Positions 34,991-43,734 of a DNA stretch of 64,000 nucleotides are shown here, piece by piece. The translations under genes and the position numbers were made by a program. Origin of the DNA: Herbaspirillum frisingense GSF30 (GTDB lineage: Bacteria > Pseudomonadota > Gammaproteobacteria > Burkholderiales > Burkholderiaceae_D). Each line of letters begins with the position of its first letter. Position 1 is the first letter of the stretch. Below the pieces are notes generated by a model. The model saw only the letters and a list, made by a program, of their open reading frames with translations. It had not been told where the DNA came from and searched no databases. The stretch spans positions 62,001 to 126,000 of the forward strand of contig NZ_AEEC02000002.1 of NCBI RefSeq assembly GCF_000300975.2. The letters are read 5' to 3'.

Positions 34991-35884
34991 ATGTCGCTGT
35001 ATACCCTCTTGGGCGCCCTGGAGATCGGCCTGATCTTCAGCCTGGTGGCCCTCGGAGTGCTGATTTCCTTCCGCATTCTGGTTTTCCCTGACCTTACCGT
35101 CGATGGCTCCTTCCCGCTGGGTGGCGCCGTGGCGGCCACGATGATCGCGGCCGGCTTCAATCCCTTCCTGGCCACCTTCGTGGCGCTGCTGGCCGGCGCC
35201 CTGGCCGGCTTCACCACCGCCTGGCTGAACGTGCGCCTGAAGATCATGGACCTGCTGGCCAGTATCCTGATGATGATCGCGCTGTACTCGATCAACCTGC
35301 GCGTGATGGGCAAGCCCAACGTTCCGCTCATTTCCGAGCCGACCATCTTCACCATCCTGCAGCCGGAGGCGATCCCCGACTACGTCGCCCGTCCGCTGAT
35401 CCTGCTGGTGGTGGTGGCCATCGCCAAACTGATGCTGGACTGGTTCTTCTCCTCCGAGATCGGCCTGGCCATGCGTGCCACCGGCGCCAACGCCCGCATG
35501 GCGCGCGCCCAGGGCATCGCCACCGGCCGCGCCACGCTGGCCGGCATGGCGCTGGCCAACGCCCTCGTCGCACTGGCGGGCGCGCTGTTCGCCCAGACCC
35601 AGGGCGGCTCCGACATCTCCATGGGCATCGGTACCATCGTCATCGGCCTGGCGGCCGTGATCATCGGCGAAAACATCCTGCCGGCGCGCCGCCTGGTGTG
35701 GACCACCCTGGCGGTGATCCTGGGCGCCATCCTGTATCGCTTCTTCATCGCCCTGGCGCTCAACAGCGACTTCATCGGCCTGCAGGCGCAGGACCTGAAC
35801 CTGGTGACGGCCGTGCTGGTGATGCTGGCGCTGGTGCTGCCCATGGGCAAGCGCAAGCTCAAACTGCTGAGAAAGGGAGCCTGA
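34991..35884 (+). CDS. ABC transporter permease, TrpY type
   Basis: A 297-residue inner-membrane permease with about eight membrane helices, of the BPD_transp_2/LivH-like class that accompanies TrpX-type binding proteins. The N-terminal GALEIGLIFSLVALGVLISF and LVFPDLTVDGSFPLGGAVAA are family landmarks. The cytoplasmic EAA-like loop is GLAMRATGANARMARAQGI (about 158-176). The C-terminus is basic. It is one base pair from the ATPase gene, so they are co-translated. The upstream hairpin probably limits its expression. Confidence 0.88.
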   Translation: MSLYTLLGALEIGLIFSLVALGVLISFRILVFPDLTVDGSFPLGGAVAATMIAAGFNPFLATFVALLAGALAGFTTAWLNVRLKIMDLLASILMMIALYSINLRVMGKPNVPLISEPTIFTILQPEAIPDYVARPLILLVVVAIAKLMLDWFFSSEIGLAMRATGANARMARAQGIATGRATLAGMALANALVALAGALFAQTQGGSDISMGIGTIVIGLAAVIIGENILPARRLVWTTLAVILGAILYRFFIALALNSDFIGLQAQDLNLVTAVLVMLALVLPMGKRKLKLLRKGA

Positions 35885-35885
35885 G

Positions 35886-36680
35886 ATGTTGAAAGCCACC
35901 GATCTCAAGATCACCTTCAATCCCGGTACGCCCATCGAGAACCCGGCCCTGCGTGGCCTCTCGCTGGAAATCCCGACCGGCCAGTTCGTGGCCGTGATCG
36001 GCTCCAACGGTGCCGGCAAGTCGACCTTCCTCAATGCCATCTCCGGTGACCTGCTGGTCGATACAGGCAAGATCGAGATCGACAGTACCGATGTCACCCG
36101 CAAGCAGGCATGGGACCGCGCCGGTCTGGTGGCGCGTGTCTTCCAGGACCCGATGGCCGGCACCTGCGAAGCGCTGACCATCGAGGAAAACATGGCCCTG
36201 GCCATGGCGCGTGGCCGTCGTCGTGGCTTCAATTTCGCCATTCGCGGCAAGATGCGCGAGCTGTTCCGCGAGAAGCTCTCCATCCTCAACCTGGGGCTGG
36301 AGAATCGCCTGACCGACCGCATCGGCCTGCTCTCCGGCGGCCAGCGCCAGGCGGTGAGCCTGCTGATGGCGTCGCTGCAACCCTCGCGCATCCTGCTGCT
36401 GGACGAGCACACCGCCGCGCTGGACCCCAAGACCGCTGCCTTCGTCCTGGAGCTGACCGCCAAGATCGTCGCCGAGAGCAAGCTGACCACCATGATGGTG
36501 ACCCACAGCATGCGCCAGGCGCTGGACTACGGCGACCGCACCGTGATGCTGCACCAGGGTCGCGTGGTGCTGGACGTCTCCGGGCCGGAACGCGCCGGGC
36601 TGGACGTGCCGGACCTGCTGAAGATGTTCGAGCAGACGCGCGGAGAGAAACTTTCCGACGATGCCCTGCTGCTGGGGTGA
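35886..36680 (+). CDS. ABC transporter ATP-binding protein, TrpZ type
   Basis: The ATPase of the same importer, 264 residues. Walker A is GSNGAGKST (about 39-47), the Q-loop is in VFQDPMAGT, the signature is LLSGGQRQAVSL (about 149-160), Walker B with catalytic residue is ILLLDEHTAALD (about 171-182), and the switch His is in MVTHSMRQAL. Walker B is followed by His where most ABC ATPases have Pro (DEH instead of DEP), a change known in this subfamily. Ends at a bidirectional terminator. Confidence 0.9.
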   Translation: MLKATDLKITFNPGTPIENPALRGLSLEIPTGQFVAVIGSNGAGKSTFLNAISGDLLVDTGKIEIDSTDVTRKQAWDRAGLVARVFQDPMAGTCEALTIEENMALAMARGRRRGFNFAIRGKMRELFREKLSILNLGLENRLTDRIGLLSGGQRQAVSLLMASLQPSRILLLDEHTAALDPKTAAFVLELTAKIVAESKLTTMMVTHSMRQALDYGDRTVMLHQGRVVLDVSGPERAGLDVPDLLKMFEQTRGEKLSDDALLLG

Positions 36681-36707
36681 TCCTCAGCCAGCTGACGCTG
36701 CAAAAAG

Positions 36708-36734
36708 AAAACGGCTCCCTCGGGAGCCGTTTTT
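36708..36734. terminator. Bidirectional terminator after ABC operon
   Basis: An 11-bp stem (AAAACGGCTCC with GGAGCCGTTTT) with A-run and T-run ends lies between the ATPase gene and convergent trmL. Confidence 0.88.
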
Positions 36735-36752
36735 CATGAGCGCAAGCGGTAA

Positions 36753-37235
36753 TCAGCTACCGCCGTCATAGCCATTCTGCCGCCAGGCCTCATAGACCAC
36801 CACCGCCACCGTATTGGACAGGTTGATGCTGCGATTGCCCGGGCGCATCGGCAGGCGGATGCGTTGCGTCGTGGGGAAGGATTCGCGCCGCTCCGGCGCC
36901 AGTCCCCGCGTTTCGGAGCCGAAGACGAAGGTGTCGCCAGGACGGAAGGCCAGCCCCGCGAAAGGCGTCGAGCCATGGGTGGTCATGGCGAACATGCGGG
37001 TTTCATCGAACTGCGGGTCTTCACGCCGGTGCGCCAGGAAGCTGTCCCAGTCGGGGTGCACCTGCATGTTGGCGTATTCGTGATAGTCCAGCCCGGCGCG
37101 CCGCATCTTGGCGTCGTCCAGCGGAAAGCCGAGCGGCTCGACCAGATGCAGTTGCGCGCCGGTATTGGCGCACAGGCGGATGATGTTGCCGGTATTGGGA
37201 GGGATCTCCGGCTCGACCAGGACGACGTGGAACAA
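36753..37235 (-). CDS. trmL: tRNA (cytidine/uridine 34-2'-O)-methyltransferase TrmL
   Basis: A SPOUT-fold enzyme that methylates the wobble ribose of tRNA-Leu isoacceptors. The 160-residue protein reads FHVVLVEPEIPPNTGNIIRL at the start and has the knot motifs FGSETRGL (about 104-111), IRLPM and SINLSNTVAVVVYEAWRQ at the end. The start appears to be TTG at 37235: AGGAG sits 7 bases upstream and the conserved sequence begins immediately after it. An earlier ATG at 37316 would add 27 residues with no family match. Confidence 0.92.
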   Translation of the reverse strand: MFHVVLVEPEIPPNTGNIIRLCANTGAQLHLVEPLGFPLDDAKMRRAGLDYHEYANMQVHPDWDSFLAHRREDPQFDETRMFAMTTHGSTPFAGLAFRPGDTFVFGSETRGLAPERRESFPTTQRIRLPMRPGNRSINLSNTVAVVVYEAWRQNGYDGGS

Positions 37236-37293
37236 AAGACTCTCCTGCGGGAAATGGGACAAGCAATAAAGGGAATAAGGGGCCGGCCTGCGC

Positions 37294-38181
37294 TCAGGTC
37301 GGCAGGGTGCGGGCAAAGACCAGGTTGGTCACCCGGCGCGCGCCGTGCCGCTTGAGCACGATCGCCACTTCATTCAAGGTGGCGCCGGTGGTCATGACAT
37401 CATCGACGATGCCCACGTGCAGGCCGCGTACCTGGTCCATCGCTGCGAAGGGCAGGGCGAAGGCCGAGCGTACGTTGCGGGCCCGTGCGCCTACCGGTAG
37501 CGCTGATTGCGCCTGGGTTTCCTTCTTGCGTTCCAGCAGGCGGCCATTGAGGGGGATCTCCAGCATCCGTGAAAGGGGCTTGGCAATCTCCAGCGCCTGG
37601 TTGAAGCCGCGCTCCTGCAACCGTGCCAGTCCCAGCGGTACCGGTGCCAGCAGCGTCGGCATGGCCAGCTGCACATCACTGCCGGGGACCGGGTTGCGAC
37701 GCGAGGCGTCAAAGATCAGGCGGGCCAGCAAGGGGGCCAGGCGCAGGTCTGCGCCGAATTTCAGGGCCAGCGCCAGCTGGTCGGACGGCGCGAAGTAATC
37801 GGTGGCGACAATGGTGGCGTCGAAGGCCGGGCGATCCTTGAGACAGGCGCCGCAGCGCAGTTCCTTGCCGGTGACCGGCATCGGCAGGGCGCACTGGATG
37901 CAGCGCCGGTGCTGGCGGGTATAGAAGCGCTTGTGACAGGGCGCGCACAGCGTCTCGCGCCCGGCCGCGCCGCACAGCGCGCAGGACGAGGGCAGCAACT
38001 GCGGCATGTGCGCCAGCAGCCGCTGCAGCCAGCCGGGACCGGCTGGCTTGCCCGAATTCGACGGTTTCGACGACGTGGACGACTTCGACGACGTCGGCGG
38101 CTTGCCAGTGACGGCGCGATAAGCGCCGGCGGGCTTGGCCTGGGCCGGTTTGGCAGGGGAAGTTGGCGGTTTGGGGTCCAT
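37294..38181 (-). CDS. ComF-family phosphoribosyltransferase-like protein
   Basis: A 295-residue ComF protein linked to DNA uptake in competent bacteria. A zinc-ribbon region holds four CxxC-type pairs (CALCG at 68-72, CAPC, CIQC, CGAC; about 68-117). A phosphoribosyltransferase-type domain carries RGFNQALEIAKPL and the PRPP-loop VGIVDDVMTTGATLNE (about 258-273). The first 50 residues are Pro/Ser/Lys-rich, low-complexity and unusual for the family; a later start cannot be excluded. It diverges from the methyltransferase gene. Confidence 0.85.
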   Translation of the reverse strand: MDPKPPTSPAKPAQAKPAGAYRAVTGKPPTSSKSSTSSKPSNSGKPAGPGWLQRLLAHMPQLLPSSCALCGAAGRETLCAPCHKRFYTRQHRRCIQCALPMPVTGKELRCGACLKDRPAFDATIVATDYFAPSDQLALALKFGADLRLAPLLARLIFDASRRNPVPGSDVQLAMPTLLAPVPLGLARLQERGFNQALEIAKPLSRMLEIPLNGRLLERKKETQAQSALPVGARARNVRSAFALPFAAMDQVRGLHVGIVDDVMTTGATLNEVAIVLKRHGARRVTNLVFARTLPT

Positions 38182-38283
38182 GCGTGCGGCGCCCGGGAAA
38201 AATGGATTTCGACTAAACTACGCGCATTATCGCATCAGCCCTCCCGGATCTGCTGCCCCTCTGTTTCCCTACACCCGATCCCG

Positions 38284-39234
38284 ATGTCCCTGCCGCCGCC
38301 TACAGCCAGCGCCAAGCTGAGCGCTCCCATCGATCTGCCCCTGGTACGTCGCCGTTTTGGCCAGCCGCAACGGGTGGCCGAGTCCGATTTCCTGCGTCGC
38401 GAAGTGTCGGCGCGCATGCAGGAGCGCCTGGCCCTGGTGAAGATAGAACCGCGCGAGGTGCTCGACGCCGGTTGCGGCGAAGGTGCCGACCTGCCGGTGC
38501 TGCAGAAGCGTTACCCCGAGGCCAGCGTGATCGGCCTGGATGGTGCCTACGGCATGCTGGCCCGCGCCGCCGAGCACCAGCGCGGCGCGCAGACGGCCAT
38601 GAACCGGCTCTTCGGCTCCATCAACAAATGGCTGGGCGCTGGCCCTGATGCCGGTGCCAACGGTCCGCAACTGGCCTGCGCCGATTTCGCCCAGCTGCCG
38701 CTGGCCGCCAATGCGCTGGACCTGGTCTGGTCCAACCTGGCCCTGCACTGGCACCCCCAGCCCGACCGGGTATTTGCCGAGTGGCGCCGGGTGCTGCGGG
38801 TGGAAGGGCTGCTGATGTTTTCCTGTTTCGGTCCCGATACCCTGCGCGAGGTCCGCAGCGCCTTCGAGAGCATCGATCTTGCACCGCACACCTTGCCCTT
38901 CGTCGACATGCACGACTTTGGCGACATGCTGGTCAATGCCGGCTTCTCCACGCCCGTCATGGACATGGAGACCATCACCGTGACCTATGAAACCCCTCAG
39001 CGCCTGCTGGAAGACGTGCGTGCCTGGGGCGGCAATCCCCTCGAATCGCGGCGCCGCAGCATGATGAGCCGCCATCAGTACCAGCGCCTGCTGGCGGCCT
39101 TCGACGCCATGCGCAAGCCCGACGGCAAGATCCCGCTGACCTTCGAGATCATCTATGGCCACGCCTTCCGTCCGGTCCCCAAGACCACGGCGGCCGGGGA
39201 GAGCATCATCCGTTTCGAACGGCCCCCGCGATAG
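38284..39234 (+). CDS. BioC-like SAM-dependent methyltransferase
   Basis: A 316-residue class I methyltransferase resembling BioC, which methylates malonyl-ACP to start biotin synthesis. The SAM-binding motif is VLDAGCGEGADLP (about 60-72), followed by VIGLDGAYGML, LDLVWSNLALHWHP (about 140-153) and VLRVEGLLMFSCFGPDTLRE. The opening VRRRFGQPQRVAESDFLRREV matches BioC-type N-termini. No other biotin gene is in the window, so the assignment is probable, not certain. ATG 38284 was chosen as the first start before the conserved part; it has no clear ribosome site. Confidence 0.75.
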   Translation: MSLPPPTASAKLSAPIDLPLVRRRFGQPQRVAESDFLRREVSARMQERLALVKIEPREVLDAGCGEGADLPVLQKRYPEASVIGLDGAYGMLARAAEHQRGAQTAMNRLFGSINKWLGAGPDAGANGPQLACADFAQLPLAANALDLVWSNLALHWHPQPDRVFAEWRRVLRVEGLLMFSCFGPDTLREVRSAFESIDLAPHTLPFVDMHDFGDMLVNAGFSTPVMDMETITVTYETPQRLLEDVRAWGGNPLESRRRSMMSRHQYQRLLAAFDAMRKPDGKIPLTFEIIYGHAFRPVPKTTAAGESIIRFERPPR

Positions 39235-39279
39235 GCGCTTGGTCCGCCACTTTATCCGTTGCTTCATATAAGGCTTAGT

Positions 39280-39303
39280 CGCACAGCACTATCTGGCTGT
39301 GCG
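39280..39303 (+). terminator. Hairpin after BioC-like gene
   Basis: An 8-bp stem CGCACAGC/GCTGTGCG with an 8-base loop, 46 bases after the stop; no T-run follows. Confidence 0.4.
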
Positions 39304-39449
39304 CATAGTTGCTGTATCGTGACGCCCGGCCTCACCCCTGCACACCCTGTAGTCGCCCGCCAAGCCAGACCCATGGCCGCTGTGCGGGGGGCGGCGGGGT
39401 GTGCTGGTGCGGCCGCCGGCGCTGCCGTTGTCAATGCGGCGGTGCGTGC

Positions 39450-39479
39450 TTGATCCATGGCGACGTTAGCCCTTATACT
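39450..39479 (+). promoter_or_regulatory. Putative sigma-70 promoter of DUF2244/cox operon
   Basis: TTGATC (39450-39455) and TATACT (39474-39479) are separated by 18 bases and match the sigma-70 consensus at 4/6 and 5/6 positions. Transcription from here would give a leader of about 200 A-rich bases before the DUF2244 gene. Confidence 0.4.
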
Positions 39480-39686
39480 CAAATGGGTAAAAAAATTCAC
39501 ACAAAGAAATTCCAGCACGAACAAATAGCAAGAATAAATAAAGACCGCAAAACGGATAGCCACGGATAGCGCCAAGACCAGGCAGGCCACCCAGCAAGAC
39601 CGGGCCGCCCCCGCCATCCAGTGAGTGATCCTGCAGCGGATCGAAACAGAGACACGCTCGACCGACAATCATGCTGGCGAGGTGCT

Positions 39687-40157
39687 ATGGAGACGCGGGA
39701 ATGGATATTGAAGCGCAATTGTTCGATTGCGCCACGTCAGCTGGCGTGGGTCTTCGCAATCCTTTGTACGGTTTCACTCACGGTCGCGCTGGGCTTCACG
39801 CTCCACGGCGCCTGGACCATCCTGTTTTTTTCAGTCATTGAATTATTGGCGGTGGGCGCGGCCATGCTGGTCTACGCCCGTCACGCCACGGATCGCGAAG
39901 TAGTGATGCTGGTCGATGATGGCCTGGTGGTCGAACTCTTCCAGGGCAGTCATCGGCATCGCAGCAAATTGCAGTTGCATGGCATGCGCATCGCTTTTCC
40001 AGCAGGACGCCAGGCACTGGTGGCTCTGGAGAGCCGGGGGCAGCGCGTGGAAGTGGGACGGTTCATGAGCGAGTGGAAGCGATACGAATTCGCGCAGGAG
40101 CTGGAGCGCGCACTCTCCGCCAGGGCCGGCGGGACGGCTGCACTCTCATTCTTATAA
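39687..40157 (+). CDS. DUF2244 membrane protein
   Basis: A 156-residue protein that opens the cytochrome oxidase locus. METREWILKRNCSIAPRQL leads into two membrane helices (about 20-40 and 45-65), followed by a soluble beta-rich part (REVVMLVDDGLVVELFQGSH; FPAGRQALVALESRGQRVEVG) and a terminal helix. This DUF2244 layout often precedes coxB in betaproteobacteria; its role is unknown. ATG 39687 fits the family start better than the frame's earlier ATG at 39621. The coxB start is 22 bases downstream. Confidence 0.75.
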   Translation: METREWILKRNCSIAPRQLAWVFAILCTVSLTVALGFTLHGAWTILFFSVIELLAVGAAMLVYARHATDREVVMLVDDGLVVELFQGSHRHRSKLQLHGMRIAFPAGRQALVALESRGQRVEVGRFMSEWKRYEFAQELERALSARAGGTAALSFL

Positions 40158-40179
40158 TTTTGGGCTTTTGAGGAAATCC

Positions 40180-41340
40180 ATGAAACTTGCGAAGCGCCTT
40201 CAATCCCTGACCCTCGGTGCCTCGCTGCTGGCAGCCGGCTTGCCGGCCTGGGCAGTGGTGGACAGTCCGGGGGGGCCGGCCGTGCTGCAGATGAACTTCC
40301 AGCCGCCGGTGACCAAGATCGCCGAGCAGATCTACGACCTGCACATCCTGATGCTGATCATCTGCCTGGTGATCTTCGTGGCGGTGTTCGGGGTGATGTT
40401 CTATTCCATCATCAAGCACCGCAAATCGGTCGGCCACAAGGCCGCCACCTTCCACGAAAGCACGACCGTGGAAATCGCCTGGACCGTGGTGCCATTCCTG
40501 ATCGTGATCGGCATGGCCCTGCCGGCCACCAAGACGGTGGTCGCCATGAAGGACACCTCCAATGCCGACCTCACCATCAAGGTCACCGGCATGCAATGGA
40601 AGTGGGGCTACGACTACCTCAAGGGCGAAGGGGAAGGCATTTCCTTCCTCTCCAACCTGGCCACGCCGCGCGAGCAGATCACCGATCCCTCGCTGAAGAA
40701 GAACGACAACTACCTCATTGAGGTGGACAACCCCGTCGTGGTGCCGGTCAACAAGAAGGTGCGCATCGTCACCACCGCCAACGACGTGATCCACTCCTGG
40801 ACCATTCCCGCCTTCGGCGTGAAGCAGGATGCCATCCCCGGCTTCGTGCGCGATACCTGGTTCCGCGCCGAGAAGATCGGCACCTATCGCGGCCAGTGCG
40901 TGGAACTGTGCGGCAAGGACCACGCCTTCATGCCCATCGTGGTCAACGTGGTCAGCGATGACGACTACAAGAAGTGGGTCGACGAAAAGAAGAAGGAAAT
41001 GGCCGCCAAGGCTGATGACCCCACCAAGACCTGGACCGTGGACGAGTTGAAGCAGCGTGGCGAAAAGGTCTATGCCGCCAACTGCGTGACCTGCCACCAG
41101 GCCAACGGCAAGGGTCTGCCGGGCGCCTTCCCGGCGCTCGATGGCAGCCCGGTGGTCAATGGCCCCAAGGCTGACCAGATCCACCTGGTGCTCAACGGCA
41201 AGAACGCCATGCCGCCCTGGAAGGGCTCGCTCAACGACACCGAGATCGCCGCCGTCATCACCTACACGCGCAACGCCTGGTCCAACAAGGCCGCGGAAAA
41301 CATCGTGCAGCCGGCCGAAGTGCTGGCCGCCCGCAAGTAA
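40180..41340 (+). CDS. coxB: Cytochrome c oxidase subunit II with fused cytochrome c
   Basis: Accepts electrons from cytochrome c at the CuA centre. The 386-residue precursor has a signal peptide (ends AWA), two membrane helices (about 55-80 and 95-120), and the cupredoxin domain with CuA ligands in CVELCGKDHAFM and an upstream His in DVIHSW. A C-terminal c-type haem domain follows, with CVTCH (near 305) and distal Met (KNAMPPW), making this a caa3-like subunit II. ATG 40180 follows GAGGAA. Confidence 0.95.
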   Translation: MKLAKRLQSLTLGASLLAAGLPAWAVVDSPGGPAVLQMNFQPPVTKIAEQIYDLHILMLIICLVIFVAVFGVMFYSIIKHRKSVGHKAATFHESTTVEIAWTVVPFLIVIGMALPATKTVVAMKDTSNADLTIKVTGMQWKWGYDYLKGEGEGISFLSNLATPREQITDPSLKKNDNYLIEVDNPVVVPVNKKVRIVTTANDVIHSWTIPAFGVKQDAIPGFVRDTWFRAEKIGTYRGQCVELCGKDHAFMPIVVNVVSDDDYKKWVDEKKKEMAAKADDPTKTWTVDELKQRGEKVYAANCVTCHQANGKGLPGAFPALDGSPVVNGPKADQIHLVLNGKNAMPPWKGSLNDTEIAAVITYTRNAWSNKAAENIVQPAEVLAARK

Positions 41341-41358
41341 TCGTTTGGAGAACCGGAC

Positions 41359-42987
41359 ATGACTACCACTGTCGACCACGCCCCCGACCATTCCCACGAT
41401 CACGGGCATGGGCATGCTCACGACGATCACCACGATCATTCGCACGATCACCCCCACGGCTGGCGGCGCTGGCTCTTCGCCACCAACCACAAGGACATCG
41501 GCACGCTCTATCTGTGGTTCTCGTTCACCATGCTGCTCTCCGGCGGGGTGCTGGCGCTGTTGATCCGGGCCGAGCTGTTCCATCCCGGTCTGCAATTCTT
41601 CCGTCCCGAATTCTTCAACCAGTTGACCACCATGCACGGCCTGGTGATGGTGTTCGGCGCGATCATGCCGGCCTTCGTGGGCTTCGCCAACTGGATGATC
41701 CCGCTGCAGATCGGCGCCTCCGACATGGCCTTTGCGCGGATGAACAATTTCTCCTTCTGGCTGCTGCCTCCGGCCGCGCTGCTGCTGGCGGGTTCCTTCC
41801 TGGTGCCGGGTGGCGCCACCGCTGCCGGCTGGACGCTGTATGCGCCGCTGTCGACCCAGATGGGGCCGGGCATGGACATGGGCATCTTCGCCATGCACAT
41901 CATGGGTGCCTCTTCCATCATGGGCTCGATCAACATCATCGTCACCATCCTCAACATGCGCGCGCCCGGCATGACGCTGATGAAGATGCCCATGTTCTGC
42001 TGGACCTGGCTGATCACCGCCTACCTGCTCATCGCCGTCATGCCGGTGCTGGCCGGTGCCATCACCATGACGCTGACCGACCGTCACTTCGGTACCTCCT
42101 TCTTCAACGCCGCCGGCGGTGGTGACCCGGTGATGTACCAGCACATCTTCTGGTTCTTCGGTCACCCCGAGGTCTACATCATGATCCTGCCGGCCTTCGG
42201 CATCGTCTCGCAGATCATCCCGGCCTTCGCCCGCAAGCCGCTGTTCGGCTATGCCTCCATGGTGTATGCGACCGCCTCGATCGCGATCCTGTCCTTCATC
42301 GTCTGGGCGCACCACATGTTCACCACCGGCATGCCGGTGACCGCGCAGCTGTTCTTCATGTACGCCACCATGTTGATCGCCGTGCCCACCGGCGTGAAGA
42401 TCTTCAACTGGATCGCCACCATGTGGCGCGGCTCCATGACCTTCGAGACGCCGATGCTGTTCTCGGTGGGCTTCATCTTCGTCTTCACCATGGGCGGCTT
42501 CACCGGCCTGATCCTGGCGGTTACGCCCATCGACATCCAGATGCAGGACACCTATTACGTGGTGGCCCACTTCCACTACGTGCTGGTGGCCGGTTCCCTG
42601 TTTGCGCTCTTCGCCGGTTACTACTACTGGGGTCCTAAGTGGACCGGCTACATGTACAACGAATGGCGCGGCAAGTTCCACTTCTGGGCCTCGCTGATCA
42701 CCTTCAACATCACTTTCTTCCCGATGCACTTCCTGGGTCTGGCCGGCATGCCGCGTCGCTATGCCGACTACCCGGCGCAGTTCACCGATTTCAACATGGT
42801 CGCCTCCATCGGCGCCTTCGGTTTCGGCCTGTCGCAGGTGTACTTCCTGTTCTTCGTGGTGATCCCGTCCATCAAGGGCGGCCAGAAGGCCGAAGCCAAG
42901 CCCTGGGATGGCGCCGAAGGCCTGGAGTGGACCGTGCCCAGCCCGGCGCCCTTCCACACCTTTGAAGAACCGCCGGTGGTGAAGTAA
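41359..42987 (+). CDS. coxA: Cytochrome c oxidase subunit I
   Basis: The catalytic subunit of the aa3-type oxidase, reducing O2 at haem a3-CuB; 542 residues, twelve membrane helices. Haem/copper ligands are visible: TTMHGLVMVFG (low-spin His), FFGHPEVYIMILP with the His-Tyr crosslink and the proton-channel Glu, WAHHMFTTG (CuB histidines), and VVAHFHYVL (haem histidines). The N-terminus (residues 6-33) is packed with about a dozen His alternating with Asp and Gly, a possible metal-binding tail seen in some relatives. It lies 18 bases after coxB. Confidence 0.96.
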   Translation: MTTTVDHAPDHSHDHGHGHAHDDHHDHSHDHPHGWRRWLFATNHKDIGTLYLWFSFTMLLSGGVLALLIRAELFHPGLQFFRPEFFNQLTTMHGLVMVFGAIMPAFVGFANWMIPLQIGASDMAFARMNNFSFWLLPPAALLLAGSFLVPGGATAAGWTLYAPLSTQMGPGMDMGIFAMHIMGASSIMGSINIIVTILNMRAPGMTLMKMPMFCWTWLITAYLLIAVMPVLAGAITMTLTDRHFGTSFFNAAGGGDPVMYQHIFWFFGHPEVYIMILPAFGIVSQIIPAFARKPLFGYASMVYATASIAILSFIVWAHHMFTTGMPVTAQLFFMYATMLIAVPTGVKIFNWIATMWRGSMTFETPMLFSVGFIFVFTMGGFTGLILAVTPIDIQMQDTYYVVAHFHYVLVAGSLFALFAGYYYWGPKWTGYMYNEWRGKFHFWASLITFNITFFPMHFLGLAGMPRRYADYPAQFTDFNMVASIGAFGFGLSQVYFLFFVVIPSIKGGQKAEAKPWDGAEGLEWTVPSPAPFHTFEEPPVVK

Positions 42988-43026
42988 GCGCCTGTGGACA
43001 AGACAACCTACGTCAACGGAGCCGCC

Positions 43027-43137
43027 ATGAGCGAACGCAAGAAGCCCAACAACCTGCGCACCGGCCTGCTGCTGGGGCTCGTGGCGCTGGCCTTCTTCGT
43101 GGGGATTTTCATCAACCGTATCTGGTTCGCCAAATGA
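43027..43137 (+). CDS. Cytochrome oxidase small assembly protein (36 aa)
   Basis: A tiny single-pass membrane protein: a charged start MSERKKPNNLRTG, then one hydrophobic helix ending in FINRIWFAK. It sits exactly between coxA and ctaG and its stop overlaps the ctaG start by 4 bases (ATGA), so it is translated with ctaG. Small proteins of this type are found at this place in many betaproteobacterial cox operons. It would be missed by most size cut-offs. The function is presumed to be oxidase assembly, without proof. Confidence 0.75.
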   Translation: MSERKKPNNLRTGLLLGLVALAFFVGIFINRIWFAK

Positions 43138-43706
43138 CTCGTCCATCGGATCAGGAGCAACAAGCAGAAGAGCGTGGCCTGAACCGCACAATGCTCAGGA
43201 AGCTGGTCGTGGTGGCGGTACTGATGTTCGGTTTCGGTTACGCGCTGATCCCGGTCTATCGCAAGATCTGCGAAGTGACCGGGGTGAATTTCCTCACCCC
43301 CAAGGACGTGACGGTAGAGGCGCCGGCCAATACGCAGATCGACAAGACGCGCACGATCACGGTGGAGTTCGATGGCAATGCCCAGGGGCCGTGGCGTTTC
43401 CGGCCCACGGTGACCAGCATGCAGGTGCATCCGGGCGAGATGACGCAAGTCACCTACGAGGTGGTCAATACCCAGGCGCGCAATGTCGACGCCCAGGCCA
43501 TCCCCAGCTATGCGCCGCAGCAATCGGCGGCCTTCTTCAAGAAGGTGGAGTGCTTCTGCTTCACCCAGCAGACGCTGGGGCCCAACCAGGCCAAGCAGAT
43601 GCCGGTGGTGTTCTATATCGATCCGAAGTTGCCCAAGGAGGTGACCACGATCACGCTGTCCTATACCTTCTTCGAGATCAACGGCAAGGACAAGACGGCA
43701 GGCTGA
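43134..43706 (+). CDS. ctaG: Cytochrome c oxidase assembly protein CtaG (Cox11)
   Basis: Delivers copper to the CuB site of subunit I. The 190-residue protein has a short cytoplasmic start, one membrane helix (about 23-42, ending YALIPVYRKICEVTG) and a periplasmic Ig-like domain with the copper motif VECFCFTQQTLGPNQ (cysteines in CFC) near 137-151. It has the normal length. Its ATG overlaps the 36-codon gene upstream. Confidence 0.94.
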   Translation: MTRPSDQEQQAEERGLNRTMLRKLVVVAVLMFGFGYALIPVYRKICEVTGVNFLTPKDVTVEAPANTQIDKTRTITVEFDGNAQGPWRFRPTVTSMQVHPGEMTQVTYEVVNTQARNVDAQAIPSYAPQQSAAFFKKVECFCFTQQTLGPNQAKQMPVVFYIDPKLPKEVTTITLSYTFFEINGKDKTAG

Positions 43707-43734
43707 AGCAGGGCTGGCCCTGCGAGGAGACGGT

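Larger units (their letters stand above)
39235..39686. other. Gene-free stretch before the cox locus
   Basis: This stretch of about 450 bases holds a hairpin after the methyltransferase gene (39280-39303), then a promoter-like pair and a strongly A-rich leader (39480-39560). I see no convincing gene; a 28-codon lysine-rich frame at 39483 lacks a ribosome site. Confidence 0.6.

Noticed and set aside
33851-36511. Long minus-strand open frame across the TrpX-permease-ATPase genes.
   Set aside because: It is a compositional shadow of the plus-strand genes, whose motifs are intact.
39483-39569. A 28-codon lysine-rich frame (MGKKIHTKKF...) before the cox locus.
   Set aside because: No ribosome site; it lies in an A-rich leader just after a putative promoter, and lysine codons arise simply from A-richness.
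40063-43191. A minus-strand open frame of more than 1000 codons opposite coxB-coxA.
   Set aside because: High third-position GC makes stop codons rare on the opposite strand. The translated sequence is His/Gly/Arg-rich without domains, while the plus strand encodes clear oxidase subunits.
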